A stretch of DNA of 64,000 nt from assembly GCA_003963365.1 (NCBI GenBank), contig RXJG01000004.1:1122554-1186553 (forward strand). Direction: 5' to 3'. Below are positions 27,232 through 35,998 of this stretch, piece by piece. Made by a program: the position numbers and the translations under genes. Numbering within the stretch: the first letter of the stretch is position 1; every line of letters begins with the position of its first letter. The stretch is from Sphingobacteriales bacterium (GTDB taxonomy: Bacteria; Bacteroidota; Bacteroidia; Chitinophagales; Chitinophagaceae). Under the pieces are notes generated by a model, which saw nothing but the letters and a program-made list of their open reading frames with translations, did not search any database and was not told where the DNA came from.

Positions 27232-28653
27232 ATGAGTAAAAATCCTTACCGCCAGGACAGGGGGGAAATTCGGGAACTTTTGAAGCAGTATGAAAATCTC
27301 CGATCAGGCAAAAGTCACTCCTTCATTGACGAAGACTCTTTCGAAGCAATCATTGAATATTTTGAAGAAAAGGAAGATGTGCCCGGTGCCATCACCGCAG
27401 CGGAGTTTGCTATAGAGCAATATCCCTATTCCTCCAGTCTGCTCATCAAAAAAGCAGACCTGCTTATCACCACCCGCAAGTACAATGATGCGCTGGACCT
27501 GCTGGACAGGGTGGAATCGCTCGGCTCACAGGATATCAACCTGTATATTTTAAAAACAGATATTTTTCTGGCTCTTGACCAGCAGGAAAAAGCAGTAGAA
27601 CTTTTAGAAGAGGCCATACAGCATTTTGACGGGGAAGAAAAGATTGAACTTTTATTTGAATTAAGCGATGTTTATGACGATTACGAAGAATTTGATAAGG
27701 TGTTTGACTGCCTTAAAATGATACTGGAACAGGAACCAATTAATGAAGAAGCTTTATATAAAATTTGTTTCTGGACAGATTTTACCGGTCGTAACGAAGA
27801 AAGTATCAAACTGCATAAAAAGATTATAGAGGATTATCCATATAGTGAACTGGCGTGGTTTAACCTGGCCGCAGCTTACCAGGGTTTAAAATTATACGAG
27901 AAATCAATTGATGCTTATCAGTACGCTATTGCTATTGATGAGAAGTTTGATTATGCCTACCGTAATATGGGTGATGCGTATATCCGCATGCGCAAGTATA
28001 AAGATGCCATTGAAATGCTGGAAAAAGTACTGGAACTAAACCGTCCGGAAGATGTGATTTATGAAGCCATTGGGCATTGTTACGACCGGATGAAAAATTT
28101 TGCACAGGCCCGGTTTTACTATCGTAAAGCATCGCATCTTAATACGGAAGATAGCAAGCTGTATTATAAAATTGCCTGCACCTATATTAATGAAGGACAG
28201 TGGGAGAGTGCCATCAAACAACTGCAATCAGCATTAGAAATTCATCGCCTGCAGCCCGAATATAACCAGGCTTTAGGTGAATGCCTTGTACAGTTAAGTA
28301 AATACAAAGAAGCAATTGAAGCATACTCCAATGTAATTCGCCAGCGGCCAAAAAATGTTCAGGCGTGGACATCTCTGCTGGAATGCTTTATGGTAGCTGG
28401 TATGCTGGAAGATGCAGGAGAATATGCAGATATGGCTTACCGGCAAACAAAAAATAAGCCTGTCTTTTTATTTTACCGGAGCTCAATATTGTTTGCGATG
28501 GGTAAATCCAAAGAAGCAATGATTCAACTGGAGATTGCTATGGAAAAAGCACCCAGGCTTATTAAAAAGTTTATTGCGCTGAATCCGCAGATATTACAAA
28601 ATCAGCAGGTGGTTGACCTGATTGCCCGTTATAAGCGGAACAAATCATTTTAA
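27232..28653 (+). CDS. Tetratricopeptide repeat protein
   Basis: This 473-residue cytosolic protein is made almost wholly of TPR helices. Units show the W/L..A..Y....YE.AI..Y pattern, for example AWFNLAAAYQGLKLYEKSIDAYQYAIAID, YAYRNMGDAYIRMRKYKDAIEMLEKVLEL and KLYYKIACTYINEGQWESAIKQLQ-type segments, about eleven in all. TPR proteins act as scaffolds. This long cytosolic type is conserved across Bacteroidota, but its partner is unknown. No signal peptide is visible. The promoter of the following comA-like gene overlaps the space just after its stop. Confidence 0.88.
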   Translation: MSKNPYRQDRGEIRELLKQYENLRSGKSHSFIDEDSFEAIIEYFEEKEDVPGAITAAEFAIEQYPYSSSLLIKKADLLITTRKYNDALDLLDRVESLGSQDINLYILKTDIFLALDQQEKAVELLEEAIQHFDGEEKIELLFELSDVYDDYEEFDKVFDCLKMILEQEPINEEALYKICFWTDFTGRNEESIKLHKKIIEDYPYSELAWFNLAAAYQGLKLYEKSIDAYQYAIAIDEKFDYAYRNMGDAYIRMRKYKDAIEMLEKVLELNRPEDVIYEAIGHCYDRMKNFAQARFYYRKASHLNTEDSKLYYKIACTYINEGQWESAIKQLQSALEIHRLQPEYNQALGECLVQLSKYKEAIEAYSNVIRQRPKNVQAWTSLLECFMVAGMLEDAGEYADMAYRQTKNKPVFLFYRSSILFAMGKSKEAMIQLEIAMEKAPRLIKKFIALNPQILQNQQVVDLIARYKRNKSF

Positions 28654-28670
28654 TGCCGACGATAATCAAC

Positions 28671-28700
28671 TTGGCGATAAAGCAGGCTTCCCTATCTTTG
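28671..28700 (+). promoter_or_regulatory. Promoter of the phosphosulfolactate synthase-aroE operon
   Basis: TTG (28671-28673), 19 nt, TATCTTTG (28693-28700) is an exact match to the Bacteroidota promoter pattern. The predicted start near 28707 is 23 nt before the ATG at 28730 and excludes the ATG at 28652. Confidence 0.8.
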
Positions 28701-28729
28701 CGCCTGTTTTATATGAAAATAAGGTGTCT

Positions 28730-29503
28730 ATGATGAATTTTAATCTCTCTCAAATTCCAGAAAGAAATAAGAAACCAAGACAGAGTGGTATTACCATGGT
28801 AATGGATAAAGGACTGAGCATTGAAGAGGCAAAGAACTTCTTAAGCATTGCTCATCCGCATGTGGATATTGTGAAGCTGGGTTTTGGAACTTCCTTCGTT
28901 ACACCAAACCTGAGGGAGAAAATTGAAGTGTATCGTGGTTATGATCTTCCCATTTATTTTGGCGGCACTTTGTTTGAAGCTTTTTTGATACGCAACCAGT
29001 TTGACGATTATATCTCCGTTTGTAAAGATTACGGTATTTCGTATATGGAAGTAAGTGATGGTTCCATTACTATTCCGCATGCTGAAAAATGCGGTTACAT
29101 TGAAAAACTTACCAAACACGGAATTGTGTTAAGCGAAGTGGGCAGTAAAGATGCCGCTCATATTATTCCTCCGTATAAATGGATTGAACTGATGAGGGCT
29201 GAATTAGAGGCAGGTTCTTCTTATGTAATTGCCGAAGCAAGGGAAGCTGGTAATGTGGGTATCTATCGTGGAAGCGGTGAAGTTAGGGAGGGTTTAGTAC
29301 AGGAAATTTTAACGCAGATACCGGCTGAAAAAATTATATGGGAAGCACCACAAAAAGCCCAGCAATTATATTTTATTGAGCTGGTTGGTTGCAATGTAAA
29401 CCTCGGAAACATTGCGCCTACAGAAGTGATTCCTTTAGAAGCTATGCGTATCGGCTTGCGTGGTGATACTTTCAATTTATATTTGAGCAAAGAAAACGCT
29501 TGA
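28730..29503 (+). CDS. comA: Phosphosulfolactate synthase (ComA) family protein
   Basis: ComA adds sulfite to phosphoenolpyruvate to give phosphosulfolactate, known from coenzyme M synthesis in methanogens. The 257-residue protein shows the ComA TIM-barrel pattern: RQSGITMVMDKGLS, HVDIVKLGFGTS, LPIYFGGTLFEAFLI, YMEVSDGSITI, VLSEVGSKD, VIAEAREAGNVGIY, IIWEAPQKAQQLYFI and ANLGNI-like VNLGNIAPTEVIPLE. This organism is not a methanogen. A role in sulfonate supply, for example for sulfonolipids, is possible but inferred. The start is at 28730 (or 28733), set by the promoter. The stop overlaps the aroE ATG. Confidence 0.88.
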   Translation: MMNFNLSQIPERNKKPRQSGITMVMDKGLSIEEAKNFLSIAHPHVDIVKLGFGTSFVTPNLREKIEVYRGYDLPIYFGGTLFEAFLIRNQFDDYISVCKDYGISYMEVSDGSITIPHAEKCGYIEKLTKHGIVLSEVGSKDAAHIIPPYKWIELMRAELEAGSSYVIAEAREAGNVGIYRGSGEVREGLVQEILTQIPAEKIIWEAPQKAQQLYFIELVGCNVNLGNIAPTEVIPLEAMRIGLRGDTFNLYLSKENA

Positions 29504-30234
29504 TGAAAGTTTACGGACTGATAGGATATCCTTTATCCCATTCTTTCTCCAAAAAATATTTCACTGAAAAATTTCAGCGGGAAACGATTACGGATTGTGT
29601 GTATGAAAATTTTCCACTGGAAAATATAGAGCAGTTAAAAGAGGTTCTTGCAAATCCTGGTTTACAGGGATTGAATGTGACCATTCCTTATAAAGAACAG
29701 GTGATCCCATTTCTTAATGAACAGAATGATGTGGTGAAAGCTACCGGCGCCTGTAATTGTATTAAAATTGAAAAAGGAAAACGGAAAGGTTTTAATACCG
29801 ACGTGGTGGGCTTTGAAAAATCATTAAAGCAATTCTTGCAGCCTCACCATAACAAAGCATTAATTTTTGGAACAGGCGGTGCGGCCAAAGCAGTAGAATA
29901 CGTTTTACAAAAGCTGGGGATTGATTATTTATTTGTATCCAGAAAAAAAGGAACGGCTAAAACTATATCATACCACGAACTGAAAGTGGAAATATTACAG
30001 CAACATTTATTGCTGATCAACACCACGCCGCTGGGCATGTATCCCAAAGTGGATGAATGCCCGGATATTGCTTACGATTATTTAACTCCACGGCATCATT
30101 TATACGATTTAGTGTATAATCCTGAAAAAACATTATTCCTCCAAAAGGGAGAAGCCAAAGGAGCTACTATTCAAAATGGATATGAGATGCTGCTATTGCA
30201 GGCGGAGGAAAGCTGGCGGATTTGGAATGAATGA
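29503..30234 (+). CDS. aroE: Shikimate dehydrogenase
   Basis: AroE reduces 3-dehydroshikimate to shikimate with NADPH in aromatic amino acid synthesis. At 243 residues it is short but complete: YGLIGYPLSHSFSKKYF binds shikimate, GLNVTIPYKEQVIPFL carries the catalytic Lys, GACNCI and GFNTDVVGFE contact substrate, LIFGTGGAAKAVEYVL is the nucleotide-binding loop, NTTPLGMYP is conserved, and YDLVYNPEKT and QNGYEMLLLQAEESW end the protein. The ATG at 29503 overlaps the upstream TGA by one base (TGATG); an earlier TTG at 29500 is not needed. Confidence 0.95.
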   Translation: MKVYGLIGYPLSHSFSKKYFTEKFQRETITDCVYENFPLENIEQLKEVLANPGLQGLNVTIPYKEQVIPFLNEQNDVVKATGACNCIKIEKGKRKGFNTDVVGFEKSLKQFLQPHHNKALIFGTGGAAKAVEYVLQKLGIDYLFVSRKKGTAKTISYHELKVEILQQHLLLINTTPLGMYPKVDECPDIAYDYLTPRHHLYDLVYNPEKTLFLQKGEAKGATIQNGYEMLLLQAEESWRIWNE

Positions 30235-30248
30235 TTTTTACTGCAAAA

Positions 30249-30677
30249 TTAATTTGCTTTCTTCACAAACTCCTCCGGCACAACGGCTACTTTCTTCGCC
30301 TTATAATCATAACAAACCATTCCTGTTTTTGCTTTGGCAATTAAAATAGTTTTACCTTCTCTTACTGTTTCTATTTTATAGTACAATTCAAAACTGATTT
30401 TTGAAAATTCAGCGGCTGCTACACTTATGGTTAATTCATCGCCATAAAAACTCTCGCTTTTATATTCAATCCCCACATCTGACATAATCAGCCCAATACC
30501 GGCAATATTCAATTCGGAATAACCAAGATGGGCTAAATATTTTATTCTTGCTTCATGAATAATGGAAAGGATGGCATCATTTCCCACATGACCACCATAA
30601 TTAATGTCAGTGATACGAACGGGAATTTTAACTGTAAAGGAAAACTTTTCGGGCAGATCAATTTTAATCCTCGCCAT
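30249..30677 (-). CDS. Acyl-CoA thioesterase, 4HBT hotdog fold
   Basis: This 142-residue single-domain hotdog protein has the active-site segment RITDINYGGHVGNDAIL, corresponding to the DxNxHVNN motif of the 4-hydroxybenzoyl-CoA thioesterase family with Asp as catalytic residue. It is followed by EARIKYLAHLGY and the beta-strand VGIEYKSESFYGDEL. Members hydrolyse acyl-CoA thioesters; the chain specificity is not readable. It is cytosolic, convergent with aroE with 14 bp between, and transcribed alone. Confidence 0.87.
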   Translation of the reverse strand: MARIKIDLPEKFSFTVKIPVRITDINYGGHVGNDAILSIIHEARIKYLAHLGYSELNIAGIGLIMSDVGIEYKSESFYGDELTISVAAAEFSKISFELYYKIETVREGKTILIAKAKTGMVCYDYKAKKVAVVPEEFVKKAN

Positions 30678-30797
30678 TTTTTATTTTAAAAGTAAGGAAA
30701 ATTAGTTGACACAAACAGCTAATCAGAGCTAAATCCAATCAAATCACTGCTTGTTTAAAGTGCCTTAAAGAAGTCACGAAAACTTAACCAGAACCTG

Positions 30798-30805
30798 TAA
30801 ATTTG
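30798..30805 (+). promoter_or_regulatory. Putative -7 box of the phosphatase gene
   Basis: TAAATTTG matches TAnnTTTG and ends 29 nt before the ATG at 30835. No TTG -33 element is seen. Confidence 0.4.
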
Positions 30806-30834
30806 TTCTTTACTTTTAACCGTAAAGATTCGCT

Positions 30835-32475
30835 ATGAGATTTATCGCCCTTTTGTTAGTTGCTTTTGTTTGTATGAATGCTGTTGCTCAAACCAATCCG
30901 GTGAATGATGCTAAACTCAGCCGTCCAAAACTGGTAGTTGGTATTGCTGTTGACCAGATGCGCTGGGATTACCTATATCGCTATTACAACCGTTATGGCA
31001 ACGATGGTTTCAAAAGATTAATTAACCAGGGTTTTACCTGTGAGAACACAATGATTCCTTACGTTCCAACTGTAACCGCTTGCGGCCATACCTGCATTTA
31101 CACGGGAAGTGTTCCTGCTATTCATGGCATCACCAGTAACTCCTGGATTGATCGTATCAGCAATAAAATTGTTTATTGTACAGATGATGATACGGTGAAC
31201 CCCGTTGGTACAACCAATACTGCACAAAAGATGAGTCCACGAAATATGTGGACCACAACAATAGGTGATGAATTAAAGATAGCTACCAATTTTAAAAGCA
31301 AAGTAGTAAGTGTGGCCATTAAAGACAGAGCCTCCATTTTACCGGGAGGCCATAGTGCCGATGCGGCATATTGGTTTGATACCAAAACGGGTAACTGGAT
31401 AACGAGTACTTATTATAAAATGACTGCATTACCTGCCTGGGTACAAAAATTTAATGATCGTAAAGTACCCGATAGTTTGATGAAATTAAACTGGAAGTTG
31501 ATGGAGGCTGCTGCTAATTATGTAAACAGCACAGATGATGATGAATGGTACGAAGCAAAATTTTCACATGAAGCAAAGCCGGTGTTTGATCATGAACTTG
31601 CTTCACAAACAGGAAAGAATTATGATCTCCTCAGGGTTACTCCGGGAGGAAATACAATGACTGCCTTAATGGCGAAAGCAGCTGTCCTCAATGAAAAACT
31701 GGGGCAGGGATCATCCACAGATATGTTAGCGGTGAGTTTTTCTTCACCTGATGGAGTAGGGCATGCATTTGGTCCCAATAGCCGTGAACAGGAAGATGAT
31801 TTTCTCAGACTGGATAAAGACCTTGCCGACTTCTTTAATTTCCTTGATACTAAAATTGGAAAAGGACAATATCTCGTTTTTTTAAGTGCTGATCATGGTG
31901 TGGCTAATATTCCCGGATTTTTACAGGAGAAAAAAGATCCGCAGGGAGTGATACCCTTTTCAACTATCAGCAAAGAACTGAATACAATATTAAAAGATAA
32001 TTTTAAAGTTGATTCTGTTGTAACCGGTGTTTATAACAGCCAGGTACATTTTAATTTTCAAAAGATAGCAGCAAACAATCTCAATGAAACTGCAATAAGA
32101 AAAACGGTGATCAGTTATTTGAACACTAAAGATTACGTTTCATCTGTAGTTGACCTTACTGATGTAAACGGTTCAACCGTTCCAACAAAAATAAAAGATA
32201 TGATCACTAATGGATATTCTTATCGCCGCAGTGGTGATATTCAAATAATTCTTCAGCCGGGCTGGTTAGAATGGGGTAATCCCGGCACTACACACAGCAC
32301 ATGGTATCCATATGATGCGCATATTCCATTATTGTTTTATGGGTGGAATGTGAAGCCCGGTAAATTATACCGGGAAACGTATATGACGGATATTGCCGCC
32401 ACGGTAAGTGCTATGCTGCATATTCAAATGCCCAGTGGCTGTATTGGTAAGGTTATTGAAGAAGTAATGAAATAA
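30835..32475 (+). CDS. PafA-like exported alkaline phosphatase
   Basis: This 546-residue protein has a signal peptide (1-19, ending AVAQ) and an alkaline phosphatase superfamily domain. VVGIAVDQMRWDYLYRY holds the first metal Asp, and YVPTVTACGHTCIYTG holds the Thr nucleophile (Thr81 by alignment). IKDRASILPGGHSADAAYW carries the Lys-x-Arg pair that marks PafA-type monoesterases, SSPDGVGHAFGP and LSADHGV supply further metal ligands, and GNPGTTHSTWYPYDAHIPLLF holds the last His. PafA is periplasmic and releases phosphate from monoesters largely without repression by phosphate, which supports scavenging from organic phosphorus. Confidence 0.93.
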   Translation: MRFIALLLVAFVCMNAVAQTNPVNDAKLSRPKLVVGIAVDQMRWDYLYRYYNRYGNDGFKRLINQGFTCENTMIPYVPTVTACGHTCIYTGSVPAIHGITSNSWIDRISNKIVYCTDDDTVNPVGTTNTAQKMSPRNMWTTTIGDELKIATNFKSKVVSVAIKDRASILPGGHSADAAYWFDTKTGNWITSTYYKMTALPAWVQKFNDRKVPDSLMKLNWKLMEAAANYVNSTDDDEWYEAKFSHEAKPVFDHELASQTGKNYDLLRVTPGGNTMTALMAKAAVLNEKLGQGSSTDMLAVSFSSPDGVGHAFGPNSREQEDDFLRLDKDLADFFNFLDTKIGKGQYLVFLSADHGVANIPGFLQEKKDPQGVIPFSTISKELNTILKDNFKVDSVVTGVYNSQVHFNFQKIAANNLNETAIRKTVISYLNTKDYVSSVVDLTDVNGSTVPTKIKDMITNGYSYRRSGDIQIILQPGWLEWGNPGTTHSTWYPYDAHIPLLFYGWNVKPGKLYRETYMTDIAATVSAMLHIQMPSGCIGKVIEEVMK

Positions 32476-32520
32476 CACTGTTCCGGTCATCCTTTAATAT
32501 GATTGTTTAAAATTGTTTCT

Positions 32521-32539
32521 CCTCATTTATAAAATGAGG
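32521..32539. terminator. Weak hairpin between the phosphatase and M16 genes
   Basis: CCTCATTT and AAATGAGG form an 8-bp stem with a 3-nt loop. No T-run follows on the plus strand, so termination is doubtful. Confidence 0.3.
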
Positions 32540-32583
32540 AAAAGTTTTAGGAATTAATAACCGTTCCAATTGTAGCAGGAGAC

Positions 32584-32591
32584 TATTTTTG
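32584..32591 (+). promoter_or_regulatory. Putative -7 box of the M16 protease gene
   Basis: TATTTTTG matches TAnnTTTG and ends 21 nt before the ATG at 32613. No TTG at normal spacing. Confidence 0.45.
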
Positions 32592-32612
32592 CAGACATAA
32601 ATAAAAATCACC

Positions 32613-35441
32613 ATGTCAAATGTTTTTAGCCGGAAGAACCGCTTTGTGTTAATGGTTCTTGCTTTCGTTTTATCATTATCCGTTACCGCTCAGGTTAACC
32701 TTGATGATAAATTACCGTTAGATGCCAAAGTAAAAGTTGGAAAATTAGATAACGGGCTAACTTATTACATCCGTGAAAATAAAAAACCGGAGCAGCATGT
32801 TGAATTGCGGCTGGTTTTAAATGCCGGATCAATTTGCGAGGATGATGACCAGTTGGGATTAGCCCATATGGCCGAACATATGGCCTTTAACGGAACCACA
32901 CATTTTAAAAAGAATGAAATCGTTTCTTTTTTGCAGGATATTGGTGTGGGCTTTGGAAGTGACCTGAATGCCCAAACCAGTTTTGATGAAACGATTTATA
33001 TACTTCCTATACCAACCGATAAACCGGGTAATTTGGAAAAGGGTTTCCAGGTACTGGAAGACTGGGCACATAATGTTACTTATCTCACCGATGATATAGA
33101 TGGAGAGAGGGCAATCATATTGGAAGAAAGCCGTCGGGGTAAAGGAGCAAATGACAGAATGTTCCAGAAATATTTTCCTAAAGTATTTGATAATTCCAAG
33201 TATGCTGTTCGTTTACCAATAGGTAAAGATAGTTTGATCAAAAATTTTCCACCCGATGCTATTCGGCGTTTTTATAAGGATTGGTATCGTCCGGATTTGA
33301 TGGCGGTAGTGGTGGTGGGAGATATTACTACAGCACAGGCAGAAGAGATGATAAAAAAACATTTTGCTTCAATACAAAATCCTGCCAATGAAAGACCAAG
33401 AGAAGTTCCTCCTGTTTACCCGTATAAAGAAAGTAGTGCAATGGTGCTTACTGATAAAGAGGCAACCAGCAATACAGTGATGGTAATTTACCCGGCAGAA
33501 AAAGTCAATGCATCTGTAACGGTGAAAGATTATCGTAATGATCTGATCGATCAGATATTTGCAACAGTACTCAATCTTCGCCTGCAGGAACTTACTCAAA
33601 AACCCAATCCTCCATTTTTAAGTGCCGGTGCCGCTTTCAATGGATTGGTGAGAGGGTATAAATCATTTATCATGAATGTTAATGCCGGCAATAACGACCC
33701 GGTGAAAGCATTGAGTGCCGCTGCACAGGAAGTGGAAAGAATTAAAAAGTTTGGTGTTACCAATGGTGAATTAGAGCGAGTAAAGAAAATGATGCAGGCT
33801 AACTATGAAAGAGCTTACAATGACCGTGATAAAAATGAATCAGAAAATTATACGGAAGAATACATCAATCATTTCCTTGAACAGGAGCCAACACCGGGTA
33901 TTGAAAAGGAATTTGAATATGTAAAAGCAATTCTTCCCAATATAACAGCAGATGATGTAAATGCGTTAGCCAATAAATTAAAAGCACAGCAAAATTATTT
34001 TGCTATCCTTACTGGTCCGGAGAGAAAAGCTGGTGAAAAATTACCAACAGAAGCTGAGTTAAAGGAAACCATTGCTGCTGCACAAAGAGCCGATTTAAAA
34101 CCTTACGAAGAAAAAGCTGTTGTTGCTGCGCTTTTAAAAACAACCCCTAAAGCCGGTAAGGTCATCAGCAAAACAGAAAATAAAACAGCAGGCACCATTG
34201 AATTAAAACTGAGCAATGGAGTAAATGTAACATTAAAGAAAACTGATTTTAAAAACGACCAGGTGCTGATGGGTGCTAACCGGGCTGGTGGTAAGAACAA
34301 TTATTCTTTAAAAGATAAATACAATGCTGAATATGCGGTGCAGGTAGTGAATAGTATGGGCTTTGGTGATTTTTCTCCTACCGATTTAAAGAAGGCGTTA
34401 GCCGGGAAAACCGCTGCCGTTAGCTCACAGTTTGGTTATACCTATGAAGGATTAAAAGGTAATTCCAGTGTAAAAGACATGGAAACCATGTTCCAGTTGA
34501 TTTACCTGAACATGACCAGTCCGAGAATGGATACTGCATTGGCGAAAGCATTTATCCAGCGTAACAAATCACAGTTTGCGATGCTGGCGGCTAATCCACA
34601 GGCTGCTTTCGTGGATACACTCTACAAAACTTACTATAACAATAATAAATTGGCTCCTGTATTTGTTCCTAACAGTGCTTATTTTGATAAGATTGATGTA
34701 AAGAGAGCCGTGGAAATTTATAAAGAAAGATTTGGCAATGCAGAGGGAATGAATTTTGTTTTTGTTGGAAGCTTTACCAACGAAACCATCATTCCGCTGA
34801 TTGAAAAATATATTGCCAGTCTGCCATCTGCACCGGCAAAATTTGCTTATGCAGATAATAAAGTAAGACCGGTAACCAACAATAAAAAATTAGTAATCAA
34901 TAAAGGGAAAGAACAAAAAAGTTTGATCGTGCAGATATTCAGTGGTGCCATTCCTTACAGTGATGAGATGGATTTGAAAGCACAGGCGATCACCGGAGTG
35001 CTGAATATTCGTGTGGTAGAAGAACTGCGGGAAAAGATACAGGGTATTTACAGCGGTGGTATCTCCGGCGGGTTACAAAAAGTTCCTTATGCTCATTTTG
35101 AATTTATTGCACAGTTACCCTGTGGGCCTGAAAAAGTTGATACGTTATTAAAAGCCATGCGGAATGAAATCAATGCGATTATTAAGAACGGCCCGTCAGA
35201 AGACAACCTGAAGAAAGTAAAACTGCAGTCAATAGAAGAGCATAAAAAATCAATGGAGGAAAATGAAACATGGCTCGATGAATTACTGGATACCAAATTC
35301 CCCGGCTCGGATATCCGTTACTTTTTGAAATATGAAGACTATGTAAACAAACTCACGGTGAAAGATGTACAGAAAGCAGCTGCTTTGATGCTGGGTGAGA
35401 AGAATAGTTTTACAGGTGTGTTGATGCCTGAACAAAAATAA
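32613..35441 (+). CDS. Exported M16 family zinc metalloprotease
   Basis: This 942-residue pitrilysin-type protease has a signal peptide (1-27, ending SVTAQ). The inverted zinc motif HxxEH is His85-Met-Ala-Glu88-His89, followed by FNGT and, about 75 residues on, the distal Glu region in RAIILEESRRGKG. Two M16 units are present (about 35-500 and 520-930). The second lacks HxxEH and serves as the inactive half that closes the peptide chamber. Members degrade short peptides; this form is typical of the Bacteroidota periplasm. A hairpin follows the stop. Confidence 0.93.
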   Translation: MSNVFSRKNRFVLMVLAFVLSLSVTAQVNLDDKLPLDAKVKVGKLDNGLTYYIRENKKPEQHVELRLVLNAGSICEDDDQLGLAHMAEHMAFNGTTHFKKNEIVSFLQDIGVGFGSDLNAQTSFDETIYILPIPTDKPGNLEKGFQVLEDWAHNVTYLTDDIDGERAIILEESRRGKGANDRMFQKYFPKVFDNSKYAVRLPIGKDSLIKNFPPDAIRRFYKDWYRPDLMAVVVVGDITTAQAEEMIKKHFASIQNPANERPREVPPVYPYKESSAMVLTDKEATSNTVMVIYPAEKVNASVTVKDYRNDLIDQIFATVLNLRLQELTQKPNPPFLSAGAAFNGLVRGYKSFIMNVNAGNNDPVKALSAAAQEVERIKKFGVTNGELERVKKMMQANYERAYNDRDKNESENYTEEYINHFLEQEPTPGIEKEFEYVKAILPNITADDVNALANKLKAQQNYFAILTGPERKAGEKLPTEAELKETIAAAQRADLKPYEEKAVVAALLKTTPKAGKVISKTENKTAGTIELKLSNGVNVTLKKTDFKNDQVLMGANRAGGKNNYSLKDKYNAEYAVQVVNSMGFGDFSPTDLKKALAGKTAAVSSQFGYTYEGLKGNSSVKDMETMFQLIYLNMTSPRMDTALAKAFIQRNKSQFAMLAANPQAAFVDTLYKTYYNNNKLAPVFVPNSAYFDKIDVKRAVEIYKERFGNAEGMNFVFVGSFTNETIIPLIEKYIASLPSAPAKFAYADNKVRPVTNNKKLVINKGKEQKSLIVQIFSGAIPYSDEMDLKAQAITGVLNIRVVEELREKIQGIYSGGISGGLQKVPYAHFEFIAQLPCGPEKVDTLLKAMRNEINAIIKNGPSEDNLKKVKLQSIEEHKKSMEENETWLDELLDTKFPGSDIRYFLKYEDYVNKLTVKDVQKAAALMLGEKNSFTGVLMPEQK

Positions 35442-35461
35442 TAATGAACTTTCTTTAATAG

Positions 35462-35486
35462 AGAAGCCCCGCATTGCGGGGCTTCT
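35462..35486. terminator. Terminator between the M16 and GNAT genes
   Basis: GAAGCCCCGC and GCGGGGCTTC form a perfect 10-bp stem with a 3-nt loop between convergent genes. Confidence 0.82.
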
Positions 35487-35488
35487 GT

Positions 35489-35998
35489 TTATAATTTCTT
35501 CCCATAATAACTATGCCCATAAGTCTTATCATCAATCTCAATAATTCCCGGCATTAAGCCCCATTGTTCAAATCCAAACTTCTTTAACAAAGCTATGCTG
35601 GCATTATTGGCATCAATTAAAATGGCGATAAGATTTTTAAATCCCAGCTCTTTTGCTTTGCTCATCATGGCTTCCATCAGTTGCGTAGCAATTTCTTTCT
35701 CCCAATAATGTTTACGAATGTAATAACTGATCTCTGCAGTGTTCTGCAATGCCTTTCTTCCTTTACGATAAGCAGATAAACAAATCCAGCCGGTAACAAC
35801 ATCATTTTCCTGAGCTATCAAAATAGGGAAACGATCTTCTTCATGTTCTTTCAGCCACTCCAATTTACCTTCTATAGTTACTGGTTTTGTTTCCGCAGTA
35901 GATATTTTGTTAGCAATACCTTCATTGTATATATCAATAATAAACGGCCAGTCATTTTTAGTGGCTGGCCGTATTATGATGTTTGCAGCACTTATCAT
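35489..35998 (-). CDS. GNAT family N-acetyltransferase
   Basis: This 169-residue protein begins IIIRPATKNDWPFIIDIYNEGI and contains YRKGRKALQNTAEISYYIRKHYWEKEIATQLMEAM-type acetyl-CoA-binding segments, then NASIALLKKFGFEQWGLMPG. This order resembles the phosphinothricin/methionine-sulfone acetyltransferase subgroup (YncA/PAT). The usual Q/RxxGxG/A loop is altered (YWEKEIA), so cofactor binding may be weaker or different. The ATG overlaps the stop of the upstream Asp-box gene by 4 bp (ATGA), indicating cotranslation. Confidence 0.85.
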   Translation of the reverse strand: MISAANIIIRPATKNDWPFIIDIYNEGIANKISTAETKPVTIEGKLEWLKEHEEDRFPILIAQENDVVTGWICLSAYRKGRKALQNTAEISYYIRKHYWEKEIATQLMEAMMSKAKELGFKNLIAILIDANNASIALLKKFGFEQWGLMPGIIEIDDKTYGHSYYGKKL

